A stretch of 64,000 nt of DNA from Polymorphobacter megasporae. Lineage in GTDB: Bacteria; Pseudomonadota; Alphaproteobacteria; Sphingomonadales; Sphingomonadaceae. Of this stretch, positions 18,658-26,997 are shown one piece after another. The position numbers and the translations under genes were made by a program. Under the pieces are notes generated by a model that worked only from the letters and a program-made list of their open reading frames with translations, did not search any database and was not told where the DNA came from. The stretch lies in contig NZ_CP081849.1 of the NCBI RefSeq assembly GCF_018982885.2, forward strand, positions 496,001 through 560,000, written 5' to 3'. Positions within the stretch are counted from its first letter, which is position 1. Each line of letters begins with the position of its first letter.

Positions 18658-21051
18658 GTGCAATGGCTTCCGATCGCCGCGCTCATGCTCGTATCGACAG
18701 GTCTCACCGGGGTGGATGCTGCAGCCGAGCAGCCGCTTCTGCTGGAGGTTCATGTGAACGGCCGTCCCTCAGCGCAGATCGGTGAGTTCATCCTGAGCGA
18801 TGGACGCCTGTCCGCGCGACGCAGCGAACTCCGCGAACTCGGCATGACCTTCCCCGACCCGCAGACCCCTGGACAGAACGACTTGGTCGCGTTGTCGGGA
18901 TTGCGCGGACTTGCGTTCCGCCTCGATCTGCCGAGGCAGGCGATCTACCTGACAGTCGATGACGCGTTGCTGACTCCGTCTGTCCTGCATGCCGGCGCCG
19001 AGGCGTCACGGAGCGGCGATGTCCAAAGCGGCACTGGGCTTGCCCTCGACTACGACTTGACGGGATCAATGGCGGGCGGACGCGCATCCGCGGCAGGCCG
19101 GGTCGATGTCCGCGCCTTTTCGCCGTGGGGCATCGGCAGCAGCGGGTTCCTGATCTACGCGAACAGCGGCAGCAACGGTTCGGGTGGCGTCGCCGCGACG
19201 TCGGTCATCCGGCTCGACACCAGCTACACCTTCTCCGATGCCACCACCCTCCACCGCATCCGCGTCGGCGATTTCATCTCGGGCGGGCTGAGCTGGACGC
19301 GGCCGGTGCGGATGGCGGGGGTGCAATTCAGCATCGACTACGCGCTGCGGCCCGATCTCGTCACTTTCCCACTGCCGTCGGTGAGCGGTTCGGCGGCTGT
19401 GCCCTCGACGATAGACGTGCTGGTGAACGGCACACGGCTATTTTCGCGCGAAATTGAAGCCGGGCCGTTTACCGTTCCACAATTGCCCGTGGTGACCGGG
19501 GCGGGCACGATTTCGACGACGCTGACCAACGCGCTGGGACGGCAGGTCAGCACCACTCTGCCGTTCTACGCGACCTCGCTGCTGCTCGCCCCGGGCCTGC
19601 AGTCGGCGTCGGTCCAGGCAGGCGCGCTGCGGCGCAATTTCGGGCTGCGGAGCGACGATTACCGCCGTATGGCCGCGAGCTTCACCTACCGCCGAGGCCT
19701 GTCGGACCGGTTGACGATCGAGGCGAGTGGCGAGGGAACGGCGAAAGTCGCGATGGGCGGCGGCGGCGCGGTGCTCAACATCGACAACTTCGCCGTCGTG
19801 AACGCCGCCGCGGCGGCTAGCGGCAGCCCAGCCGGGGTCGGCTCGCAGGTCACGATTGGCATTCAGCGGGCGGGCCGCAAGCTCAACCTGAGCGGGTCGG
19901 CGACGGTCGCCAGCGCGCGTTTCCGCGATCTCGCCGCCGATGACGGCGATGCATCGCCGCGGCTGCAGATCAACGCCAATGCCGGTTGGACGCTGGGACG
20001 CTTCGGCGCAATCGGCGTCGCCTTCGTCGGTATCAAGCGTGATGCGCTGTCCGCCCGTGACGTCGTCGGGCCGGTCAAGACCGCTTTCATGCAGGCGCCG
20101 GTCTCCATGGAGAGCTTGATGTTCCTCCAGCCTGCGCAGAAGGCCTATGTCGCGTCGGCCAGCTATTCGGTGCAGGTGAAGCGCATATCCCTCTTTGCAA
20201 CCGGTTTCCGCGACTTCGCCGGCATCGGCGGGAGCGGCGCTTTGCTCGGCATCGCCATGCCCCTCGGGCGGCGCAGCTCGGTCAGCATCGATTCGAGCAT
20301 CAGCAATGGTAGTCGGATGCTTCAAGGCCAGGCGACGCAATCGGCTGTCGCGATCGGGGATTGGGGATATCAGGTCGTCGCGTCGCCGGCCAGCCCGCAG
20401 CGTGCCTTCGGTGAGATCCGATATAAGGCACCCTTCGCCGCGCTGGCGGCCGGCGCCGACTATAGCTCGAAACAGACGACGTTCCGCCTGGAAGCGCAGG
20501 GATCGGTGTCGATGCTCGATGGCAGCGTCTTTGCGTCGAACACAATTTACGACAGCTTCGCAGTCGTCGACACCAGCGGCCTCGCTGGGGTCCACGTCCG
20601 CAACGAGAACCGCGATGTCGGAACGACTGATCGTCACGGCCGCCTGCTCGTTCCCGAACTCCGTTCCTTCGATCTCAACCATCTGTCGATCGAGCCGAAC
20701 GACGTTCCGCTCGATAGCGATCTCGACACCGCCGGCCGCTTGGTCCGCCCGCAGGACCGCTCGGGTGTCGTCGTCAGATTCCCGGTGAAGCCGAGCAATG
20801 CGGCGCTGCTGCGCATGGTCGCTGCCGACGGGAATCCGATCCCAATCGGCAGCACGGCACGGCTCGCGAACGGTGAAGCTGTTCCGGTCGGCTATGACGG
20901 CGAGTCTTTTTTGCCGGGCCTGTCGGCGCGAAACGATGTCCAGGTTGAACGCGCCGACGGCGGGCGCTGCGTTGTTCATTTCGAATATGCGCCCGTCGTC
21001 GGACAGGTGCCCGTTATCGGCCCGCTGCGTTGTATCGCCCAAACGCCGTGA
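18658..21051 (+). CDS. fimbrial outer-membrane usher, Csu type
   Basis: Outer-membrane assembly platform of 797 residues. A GTG start at 18658 opens a signal peptide (MQWLPIAALMLVSTG). The N-terminal chaperone-binding domain (LLLEVHVNGRPSAQIGEFIL) precedes a 24-strand barrel with a plug (PSTIDVLVNGTRLFSREIEA) and the C-terminal carboxylate domains (PLDSDLDTAGRLVRPQDRSG). The length suits ushers of the archaic/Csu class. Its last codons overlap the GTG start of the next small gene. A long open frame on the opposite strand (19438-21042) is a shadow of its high-GC codons. Confidence 0.92.
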   Translation: MQWLPIAALMLVSTGLTGVDAAAEQPLLLEVHVNGRPSAQIGEFILSDGRLSARRSELRELGMTFPDPQTPGQNDLVALSGLRGLAFRLDLPRQAIYLTVDDALLTPSVLHAGAEASRSGDVQSGTGLALDYDLTGSMAGGRASAAGRVDVRAFSPWGIGSSGFLIYANSGSNGSGGVAATSVIRLDTSYTFSDATTLHRIRVGDFISGGLSWTRPVRMAGVQFSIDYALRPDLVTFPLPSVSGSAAVPSTIDVLVNGTRLFSREIEAGPFTVPQLPVVTGAGTISTTLTNALGRQVSTTLPFYATSLLLAPGLQSASVQAGALRRNFGLRSDDYRRMAASFTYRRGLSDRLTIEASGEGTAKVAMGGGGAVLNIDNFAVVNAAAAASGSPAGVGSQVTIGIQRAGRKLNLSGSATVASARFRDLAADDGDASPRLQINANAGWTLGRFGAIGVAFVGIKRDALSARDVVGPVKTAFMQAPVSMESLMFLQPAQKAYVASASYSVQVKRISLFATGFRDFAGIGGSGALLGIAMPLGRRSSVSIDSSISNGSRMLQGQATQSAVAIGDWGYQVVASPASPQRAFGEIRYKAPFAALAAGADYSSKQTTFRLEAQGSVSMLDGSVFASNTIYDSFAVVDTSGLAGVHVRNENRDVGTTDRHGRLLVPELRSFDLNHLSIEPNDVPLDSDLDTAGRLVRPQDRSGVVVRFPVKPSNAALLRMVAADGNPIPIGSTARLANGEAVPVGYDGESFLPGLSARNDVQVERADGGRCVVHFEYAPVVGQVPVIGPLRCIAQTP

Positions 21052-21335
21052 CGGCCGCCGCGATCAGATACGCCTTGCTTTATGGGTTGGCTACCGTTTG
21101 TGCTGTGCCATCGGCGGCGACAGAGTTGGGCCTTTCGACGACATTTAACGTTGGTGCAGTCGTCGTCGACCTTTGCTTGGTACCGAATGCGTATCGCGCG
21201 ATTAAGGAGGTCGACAGCCGGGTCAATGCGCAGTGCGAAGGGCGACGGGCGGTGGCTTACGCCGAAGCACTGCCGGTCGCTGCTATCACGCGCACCGCGA
21301 ACGGGGTGGTCACCGCGATCAGCCTCGAGTTTTAA
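21048..21335 (+). CDS. small secreted protein in the pilus operon, function unknown
   Basis: Protein of 95 residues. The GTG start at 21048 overlaps the usher stop as GTGA, implying translational coupling. A signal peptide (about to PSAATEL) is followed by a mature part with two cysteines (VVVDLCLVPNAYRAIKEVD and NAQCEGRRAVAYAEALPVAA) and a C-terminal AITRTANGVVTAISLEF. It does not look like a full SCPU pilin; the size and the two cysteines could fit a shortened minor subunit or tip adaptor. It lies between usher and tip-like subunit genes. Confidence 0.7.
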   Translation: MTAAAIRYALLYGLATVCAVPSAATELGLSTTFNVGAVVVDLCLVPNAYRAIKEVDSRVNAQCEGRRAVAYAEALPVAAITRTANGVVTAISLEF

Positions 21336-21342
21336 CGGCAAA

Positions 21343-22203
21343 GTGTGCGGCCTTCAGCCCTTGGCGCGAAAGCGCAGCGTTCTTTTTGTGCTTGTGCTTG
21401 TCCCTGCATTGGCTTTCGGGTGGCAGGTAGACGCCGCCTGCGTTCTCGACCAGCCGCCGAATATGACCCTCGGCCCGTATAGCGGAATGCAGGTTGATAC
21501 AGGCTCGACCAATCTGACGGTCAATTGCACCGCCGGTTCGGCGAACTATACGGTCGGCCTTAGCGGCGGTAATAGCGGCGTCACTACTGCACGGACGATG
21601 AAATCGGGCACGGTGGTGCTCAACTACAGCCTGTCTCGCGACGCCGCGCGAACGCAGAACTGGGGTAATGTTGCGGGGACCGACACCTATGCCGGCAACG
21701 GTGCCACCGCTTCGGTATCCGTACCGATATACCCAAGGATTGCTGCAGGTCAGCTTGTCGCGCCGGGAACCTACACCGATACTGTGAGCACAGCATCGAA
21801 ATCGTTCACTGTCAGTGCAACGATCCTACCTTCGTGCAGCATTTCTACGAGCGCGATGAGCTTCGGAATATATGCCGGAACGGTACTGGACTCGACATCG
21901 ACCATCACGCTCACGTGCTCCAATACAACCTCATACACGGTCTCGCTCAACCAAGGTGTCGCGACAGGAGCAACAACGTCCGCCCGGCAAATGACCCGTT
22001 CCGGTGCTACTACGCTCAATTATACGCTGTCGTCGGACGCCGCCCGAACGGCAAACTGGGGAAATACCGCCGGTGGCGACACCGTGGCCGGGACCGGTAG
22101 TGGGAATTCTCAGACGCTGACTATCTACGGTCGTGTACCGGCTGGCCAGCGCGTTATGCCAGGTTCGTATGCAGATACGATAGTCGCAACGATTACGTAT
22201 TAG
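21343..22203 (+). CDS. two-domain SCPU protein, Csu tip-adhesin-like (CsuE type)
   Basis: Protein of about 286 residues. A hydrophobic signal (RKRSVLFVLVLVPALAFGW) precedes two SCPU domains: the first from ACVLDQPPNMTLGPYSGMQV to QLVAPGTYTDTVS, the second from ATILPSCSISTSAMSFGIYA to the C-terminal YADTIVATITY. Two-domain SCPU proteins form the pilus tip in Csu systems. The second domain is very like the pilin at 17405-17914, a likely intra-operon duplication. The start is uncertain: GTG 21343 is used here and TTG 21361 (MARKRS) is equally plausible. Confidence 0.85.
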   Translation: MCGLQPLARKRSVLFVLVLVPALAFGWQVDAACVLDQPPNMTLGPYSGMQVDTGSTNLTVNCTAGSANYTVGLSGGNSGVTTARTMKSGTVVLNYSLSRDAARTQNWGNVAGTDTYAGNGATASVSVPIYPRIAAGQLVAPGTYTDTVSTASKSFTVSATILPSCSISTSAMSFGIYAGTVLDSTSTITLTCSNTTSYTVSLNQGVATGATTSARQMTRSGATTLNYTLSSDAARTANWGNTAGGDTVAGTGSGNSQTLTIYGRVPAGQRVMPGSYADTIVATITY

Positions 22204-22562
22204 AATGTCGTCGGGCTAGCCCGCTATTGGCATCAAACGCGTCGAAATAATTTGTTATAATCATCCGCTGGTCATAAATGATCGGGTCGAAGTTCTACGA
22301 AATACTGTCTACCGGTTGCACAAGACCTGCTAAACTAATTCACAAGACATAGCACTCGAGCGAGTGATTGGCGTCTATACAGCGCTGGATATCGCTGATC
22401 ACCGGAAGCCGCCCGACGCTCCCGGCCCCCGGCGCCGCTCCGCAGCCTGATCTCCTAAATCGCTCCCCTGCCTGCTTTCGGCGGGACGAGAGTTAGCATA
22501 CTCCGGTTTCGGAACAGAGGCGGAACGGATTGGCATCGGCGCTCTGCCCTTGGCTTCAACAT
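22204..22562. other. intergenic between convergent genes
   Basis: A short palindrome CGGGCTAGCCCG lies 11 bases after the pilus operon stop (22214-22225) and may aid termination. Nothing else was recognised. Confidence 0.45.
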
Positions 22563-23012
22563 TTATTTACGAACGTTGACAAATCGATGGCGATTATGGG
22601 CGCGCGATTTTATAGTGATACCGAATTTCCAGAAGCGAACGCGACGTTCCGACGGTCCTGCCCAGACAAGGGTCCAACAGTCGCCGGCAGGTAGCTCAAC
22701 GATGCGGTGGATATGTCGGACTTCGATTTGGCGGACAGTCCCGGGCGCGCGATGCACCAGTTCGCTATTCCAGGCGCCACTCGATAGGGCGTGGAATACC
22801 TCCTCAACATAGCCGCCAGCCAGGATCTCGGTCTCAAAGCCCCATGGGTGATCGTGCGGATTGGCGCGCGGTGCCTTACGCCGGAAGTGATGAAGCGTCT
22901 GACCGTTGTTGAGGTGATATCTGATGAGTGACGGCGAAAGCCGCTCGACGCGGGTGATCTCAGTCCCGGCCGGGACGCGCTCTCGGGCGGCAGGAGCTAC
23001 TCGCAGTCCCAT
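22563..23012 (-). CDS. cupin-like protein, HDHPW family, function unknown
   Basis: Protein of 149 residues with a cupin-like pattern: YHLNNGQTLHHFRRKAP, then NPHDHPWGFETEILAGGYVE, then VRHIHRIVELPAG with the late histidine and a closing WTLVWAG strand. The clustered histidines suggest a metal-binding jelly roll. Proteins with the HDHPW-GGYxE signature occur in proteobacteria and phages and are usually annotated as hypothetical. ATG 23012 is the only good start. It stands alone, convergent with the pilus operon and close to a helicase remnant. Confidence 0.6.
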   Translation of the reverse strand: MGLRVAPAARERVPAGTEITRVERLSPSLIRYHLNNGQTLHHFRRKAPRANPHDHPWGFETEILAGGYVEEVFHALSSGAWNSELVHRAPGTVRQIEVRHIHRIVELPAGDCWTLVWAGPSERRVRFWKFGITIKSRAHNRHRFVNVRK

Positions 23013-23106
23013 CGCACCATATCGAGCTCCGGCCTCTGCATCGTAACGATTCGCGCCATATCAGACTTATGCAGCTTCGCCCCCTGCTTCAGCTTATCGC
23101 CAGCGT

Positions 23107-23220
23107 GGTGCACCTGAGCAGCTGGCAGGCGCGGTCGAACGCATTACCTTCCACGACACAGAGAATGGCTACTGCGTCCTTAGGGTCAAAAGCCCGTGGA
23201 CATCGCCACTGCCATTTTGA
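23107..23220 (+). pseudogene. RecD2-like helicase, N-terminal fragment only
   Basis: APEQLAGAVERITFHDTENG followed by YCVLRVKSPW matches the OB-fold N-terminus of RecD2-type ATP-dependent helicases (LAGVVERVTFHNxENGFCVLRVKARG). It then ends at TGA 23218-23220, and the helicase motor is absent. It is a remnant of a gene normally above 700 residues; what removed the rest is not visible. Confidence 0.65.
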
Positions 23221-23534
23221 TTTGTAACCATCTGAAGTTATGCCGAAAACCTTTTACTGGCGGGTTTAGATAGGCGCCGCTCTGCCGCCTTTCTGCGGAC
23301 ATATCATTTGAGGATTACAAGCTCTTGCCTCAAATTTGGAGGGGGTCCCACTTTAACGCCGATTCGAAGGGCTGCTGTTTTCAAGGTGCGGTTCGTTCGA
23401 GATGGGGCGGGAGCTGCCAACAGACTCCCGTCAACGAATGTCAGCTTCCCAGGTCCGTTGCGGGAAGCGGTCAGTCCGTTAACGGCCGCATGTCTACCGC
23501 AAGCTCGAGATGCGGTTGTAGCGCAATATCTGCG
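23221..23534. other. intergenic, no gene recognised
   Basis: Between the helicase remnant and the 3' end of the DUF3592 gene; no family-like frame. Confidence 0.45.
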
Positions 23535-24869
23535 TCAACCGCTGATCGCACATCCTGCCGCGGCCGCCGAGCGGCTCGCCATTTGCCATGCGACGTGGTC
23601 CTCGGCGGCCAGGGAAAACACGGAGCGCTGGGCAGCCTGCGTGACTGCGTCGGTCAGCGAGCGACAACGCCGCGCCTGCGCCCATGGGCTATTGTCGTCG
23701 GAGAGGATCGTAAAGTCGCTTGAGAACCCCGGGAGGTAGCGAACGGTGAACACGTCGCCGGGTCCTGGGTAACTCGTGGCGTTGTGGGGTGGGTAAACGT
23801 TGAAGTCGTCGTCTTCGAAGCTCGTCGCGGCCGTTCGCCCGTCGGAGCCCCGAAGCATGACGTGATAGCCGACCACGTCATGGCTATTATATTGGGTGCT
23901 CGTCGCATAGCTGCCGGTGACCGTCGCCGCGGCTACCGTCCCGAACCGATGCAGCAGGCGGTTAGCCAATGCGGTGCCGAACACCAGGTTGGCGACGAGC
24001 GCGGCGACCACCGGCAATCCCAGTGCGATGCGGTTTGGTTGCGAACGCACGCTACCGTTAGTGCGAGTGAGTATTACTCCGACTGCGATCGGACCGAATA
24101 TGCCGGCGAAGAGCATGAAGAAGCCGTGGCGCAAAATCAGTAGCGTCAAGTGTAGCAGCAAGTCGGTCAGAGGCGATGCGCTTGCCGACGGATTCGCTGG
24201 TGGCTGCCAACCGATGTCCGGGTTCAGAGCGGATGCCCGCTCGTCGAGCGACACCCATTTTGCCGTGGTCCCGGGCGCTACCCAAGGCGGCGAGTTTACC
24301 GTCGCCCCTGCCGCCTTGAGTGCGAGCGCATCGAGCAAGTAGCGTGCCTCGAGTTGCCCTGGGTTGGAGAGTTCAGCCCCACGGGCATCGATCACCGCCA
24401 GGTCTGCGTCATGCCGGGCGACGATCACCAAAGCGCTCGACCTGATCAACGCATCGTCGCCGCCGCTCGTCATCGCGGTCGAAGCGCCGGTGTCGCCGCT
24501 GTGCGGCTGTCGATCGAGCTGACCCTGCGCAGTCTGTCGATCGGCAAGATGATAGAACGAAAGCGTCGCGAATCGTGGCGGCGCGTCAGCCGACCGGCCC
24601 TTTGGTCGCGCTTCCCACCGGCAGGTCGACATGCCCGCCGCGGGGTAGTTGCTCCAGCTGTCCAGCACTCCGCCGGTACCGGCAAACAGCAGCGGCTCGA
24701 GGTCGAGGTTGCTCAGTAGTTGGCACGCATCGGGATCCGGCCGCAGATCAGTCGGAGCAGGGGCTGCAGCGACGATCAGCAGCGCAAGACAAGCGGCCGA
24801 ACACGGGGCTATCGTTGAGAATTTGACTTGTGCCATCGAGCGAGGGGTGCGGCGTAATGGCAAGGACAT
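23535..24869 (-). CDS. membrane protein with C-terminal DUF3592-like domain
   Basis: Protein of 444 residues. A signal peptide (CSAACLALLIVAAAPAPTDL) leads into an extracytoplasmic domain of about 200 residues with two cysteines (DACQLLSNLD and MSTCRWEARP). Two membrane helices follow (FMLFAGIFGPIAVGVILT and LGLPVVAALVANLVFGTAL), with a DUF3592-like stretch between and after them (VTGSYATSTQYNSHDVVGYH then PGDVFTVRYLPG). No enzymatic motif is visible and the role is unknown. Start ATG 24869 has no strong ribosome site; MAQVKF at 24836 is an alternative. Confidence 0.65.
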   Translation of the reverse strand: MSLPLRRTPRSMAQVKFSTIAPCSAACLALLIVAAAPAPTDLRPDPDACQLLSNLDLEPLLFAGTGGVLDSWSNYPAAGMSTCRWEARPKGRSADAPPRFATLSFYHLADRQTAQGQLDRQPHSGDTGASTAMTSGGDDALIRSSALVIVARHDADLAVIDARGAELSNPGQLEARYLLDALALKAAGATVNSPPWVAPGTTAKWVSLDERASALNPDIGWQPPANPSASASPLTDLLLHLTLLILRHGFFMLFAGIFGPIAVGVILTRTNGSVRSQPNRIALGLPVVAALVANLVFGTALANRLLHRFGTVAAATVTGSYATSTQYNSHDVVGYHVMLRGSDGRTAATSFEDDDFNVYPPHNATSYPGPGDVFTVRYLPGFSSDFTILSDDNSPWAQARRCRSLTDAVTQAAQRSVFSLAAEDHVAWQMASRSAAAAGCAISG

Positions 24870-25139
24870 GGGACCACTGTGATGACGGTGTTATTCCCTA
24901 CACACCAGCACCGACGATGGCTTGTCGTTTCGATAGGACGCTGAGAAATCTGGCCATTTTTCGTTGCCGCTCGGCGGATGATGGATAGCCGTGAAACGAT
25001 ATGAGGTGATCGGCAAAGATGAAATCGTACAATCTTATCGTGTACGCCATCCTGGTCCTTTACGCAATAATTTGCAGCAGTCTTGCGCCGGCCCAAATTG
25101 GTCCTTGGTGGGAGCTAGCTATCACGACTGCATATTTGG

Positions 25140-25487
25140 CCGCTGGGTGGTACGTTGCGGGACGCTACCCCGTTTCGGCAATCTGACGACGGTTGGCAGG
25201 TACCTCGAGGCCGGATTGGTCAGAGCAATATCCCCATCTTGAATCATCTCGGTCAGAAGGAGGGATGTGAAGACCTAGGTCATCGACCCGATCTCAAACA
25301 CCGTGTCACCGTCGAGGGTTTGAGGCTTATCTTGAGCCGAGGCACCATAAGTGATTATCCGGCGACCGTGTTCGTCAACCTCGCCTACCACGATGCCCAG
25401 ACCATGATGCTGGACGTCGATGCGATCCAGAAGGATTTGCCGAATTTCTAAATCCGGGGGTGTCGTCCAGACATCTGGAAGCATCAC
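25140..25487 (-). pseudogene. serine hydrolase (class C beta-lactamase-like), fragment with stop at the catalytic lysine
   Basis: The N-terminus of a beta-lactamase-fold serine hydrolase: GLGIVVGEVDEHGRRIITYG, then LDGDTVFEIGSMT. The next codon is TAG where the family has AAG, the Lys of the SxxK motif, and the frame continues after it as VFTSLLLTEMIQDGDIALTN and YLPTVVRLPKRG. The sequence then ends; the YxN and late motifs are missing. Both the amber codon and the truncation make it inactive. Confidence 0.78.
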
Positions 25488-25604
25488 GGAAATTATCGTT
25501 GTGCCTGCGCACGAACAGGCCGACTGGTGGCAAGATTAAATAATAGGGCGAAAGTCAGCTTCAGCATCATCAACCCCGGAGCGGTGCTCGACAAGCTTTT
25601 TATC

Positions 25605-26780
25605 TCAAGCTGCTATCCGCACCTCAGAATCATACGCGGTGCTATCCACGATTGCGTCACACTGTTTGATTCCGCCGCCCCGCGCCTTGACGGCGCAAAG
25701 CGCCTGATCGGCGCTGGCGACAAGTTGGCTGAGATCGGATCCGTGCGTCGATGACAGCACGTAGCCGATGCTCGTCGCGATCTGGACGGTATGGCCCGCG
25801 ATGCAGAACGGTTCGGCGATTGCTTTAGCGACGCGCGTCGCCAGCGCCTTGACCTCGTCTGCGTTCTTTGCCTCGGTCTGCACGATGACGAATTCGTCGC
25901 CGCCGATCCGTGCGGCAAAATCACACTCGCCGATACTGCCGAGCAGGCGATCGGCGACGGCCTTTAGCAAGGCGTCGCCAACCGGATGGCCGAAGCAATC
26001 GTTGACCGGCTTGAAGCGGTCGAGATCGAGACAATGAACGGCGATGATATCGGCACCCCCGGCCGCGTGCACGAATTCGTCGTAGCGCTCGCGGAGCGAC
26101 AGCCGGTTGGGTAGACCGGTCAGGTGATCGCGGCGCGCGAGCAGCGAGAACGAGCGGCGCATGGTGATGTCTCCGGCCGCGCGCCGGTACCGCGCCGACA
26201 TTGACTGGATTGCACCGCCGACGAAGAGCGCGGTGAGCAATCCAAGCACCACGTGCGTGGCGTCGGGCGTCGACCACGTGACAATTATGGTCGGGACCGT
26301 GGCGACAAGTAGGCTGGGAACACTGATCCACGGTCGCAGTGACACGCCCGCGGCGACTCCGGCCCCGTAGCCGAACAGGAGGCCGATGATCGCTGCATTC
26401 GATGATCCCGGACCGGCCATCAGTGCGGCGGCGCAGAATGCGCCGAATATCCCGGCAAAAGCGAGGTAAGCGCCGCCGAAGCGCCGCTCGAGTGCCCGGG
26501 CGCGGTCGGTCGTCAGACGCGCGTCGGCCAATTGGCGGCGGTAACGCAAAAGCACCGCGATCCGAGCCAGAGCCGCCAAGGTGCCAAGTGACACCAGCGA
26601 CGCCAGCACCGTGCTGCCGGTCTGAAACACGACCAGCGCGCCGATCGTCAGAAAGGATACCGCCATGATCGTCGTCGGCACGAGCGTCAGAAACAGACTG
26701 CGCACGAGATCGATATACGTGTCGTCGGGCAGCCTGAATTTAAATGTGGCCACGAGGAATACCAATGCGTTGACGGACAA
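25605..26780 (-). CDS. membrane-anchored diguanylate cyclase (GGDEF)
   Basis: Synthesises cyclic di-GMP from two GTP. The N-terminal 220 residues are hydrophobic, with about five to six membrane helices. The GGDEF domain runs from DHLTGLPNRLSLRERYDEF through CLDLDRFKPVNDCFGHPVGD, FAARIGGDEFVIVQ and IGYVLSSTHGSDLSQLVASA. The active-site GGDEF is intact. The inhibitory RxxD site five residues before it is missing (GECD), so product feedback is probably weak. The start is a TTG at 26780 with no strong ribosome site; the N-terminus may be shortened. The output could bear on the pilus and surface-protein genes nearby (inference). Confidence 0.88.
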   Translation of the reverse strand: MSVNALVFLVATFKFRLPDDTYIDLVRSLFLTLVPTTIMAVSFLTIGALVVFQTGSTVLASLVSLGTLAALARIAVLLRYRRQLADARLTTDRARALERRFGGAYLAFAGIFGAFCAAALMAGPGSSNAAIIGLLFGYGAGVAAGVSLRPWISVPSLLVATVPTIIVTWSTPDATHVVLGLLTALFVGGAIQSMSARYRRAAGDITMRRSFSLLARRDHLTGLPNRLSLRERYDEFVHAAGGADIIAVHCLDLDRFKPVNDCFGHPVGDALLKAVADRLLGSIGECDFAARIGGDEFVIVQTEAKNADEVKALATRVAKAIAEPFCIAGHTVQIATSIGYVLSSTHGSDLSQLVASADQALCAVKARGGGIKQCDAIVDSTAYDSEVRIAA

Positions 26781-26997
26781 TACTCACGCACAGAAGCTAA
26801 TATCGTGTGAAGGGCACCCTGTGCCAACAATGCCATTCGATCTCGAGCGCGGACTGGAGGCATCTGCCCAGACTGGCTAACTGCGCGGGATAAATGACGT
26901 CAGGCCCGCTGGGATCCCCAGGCCGACGCGAAATATGGCCCGAAGCACCGGGCCTCGCAGGCGCCAGAGCGCGGCAGCCTGCGTTTGCGATTCATTA

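Noticed and set aside
19438-21042. Long open frame (534 codons) opposite the usher gene
   Set aside because: A shadow of high-GC codon bias; Arg- and Asp-rich text without domain features, and the sense strand encodes a complete usher.
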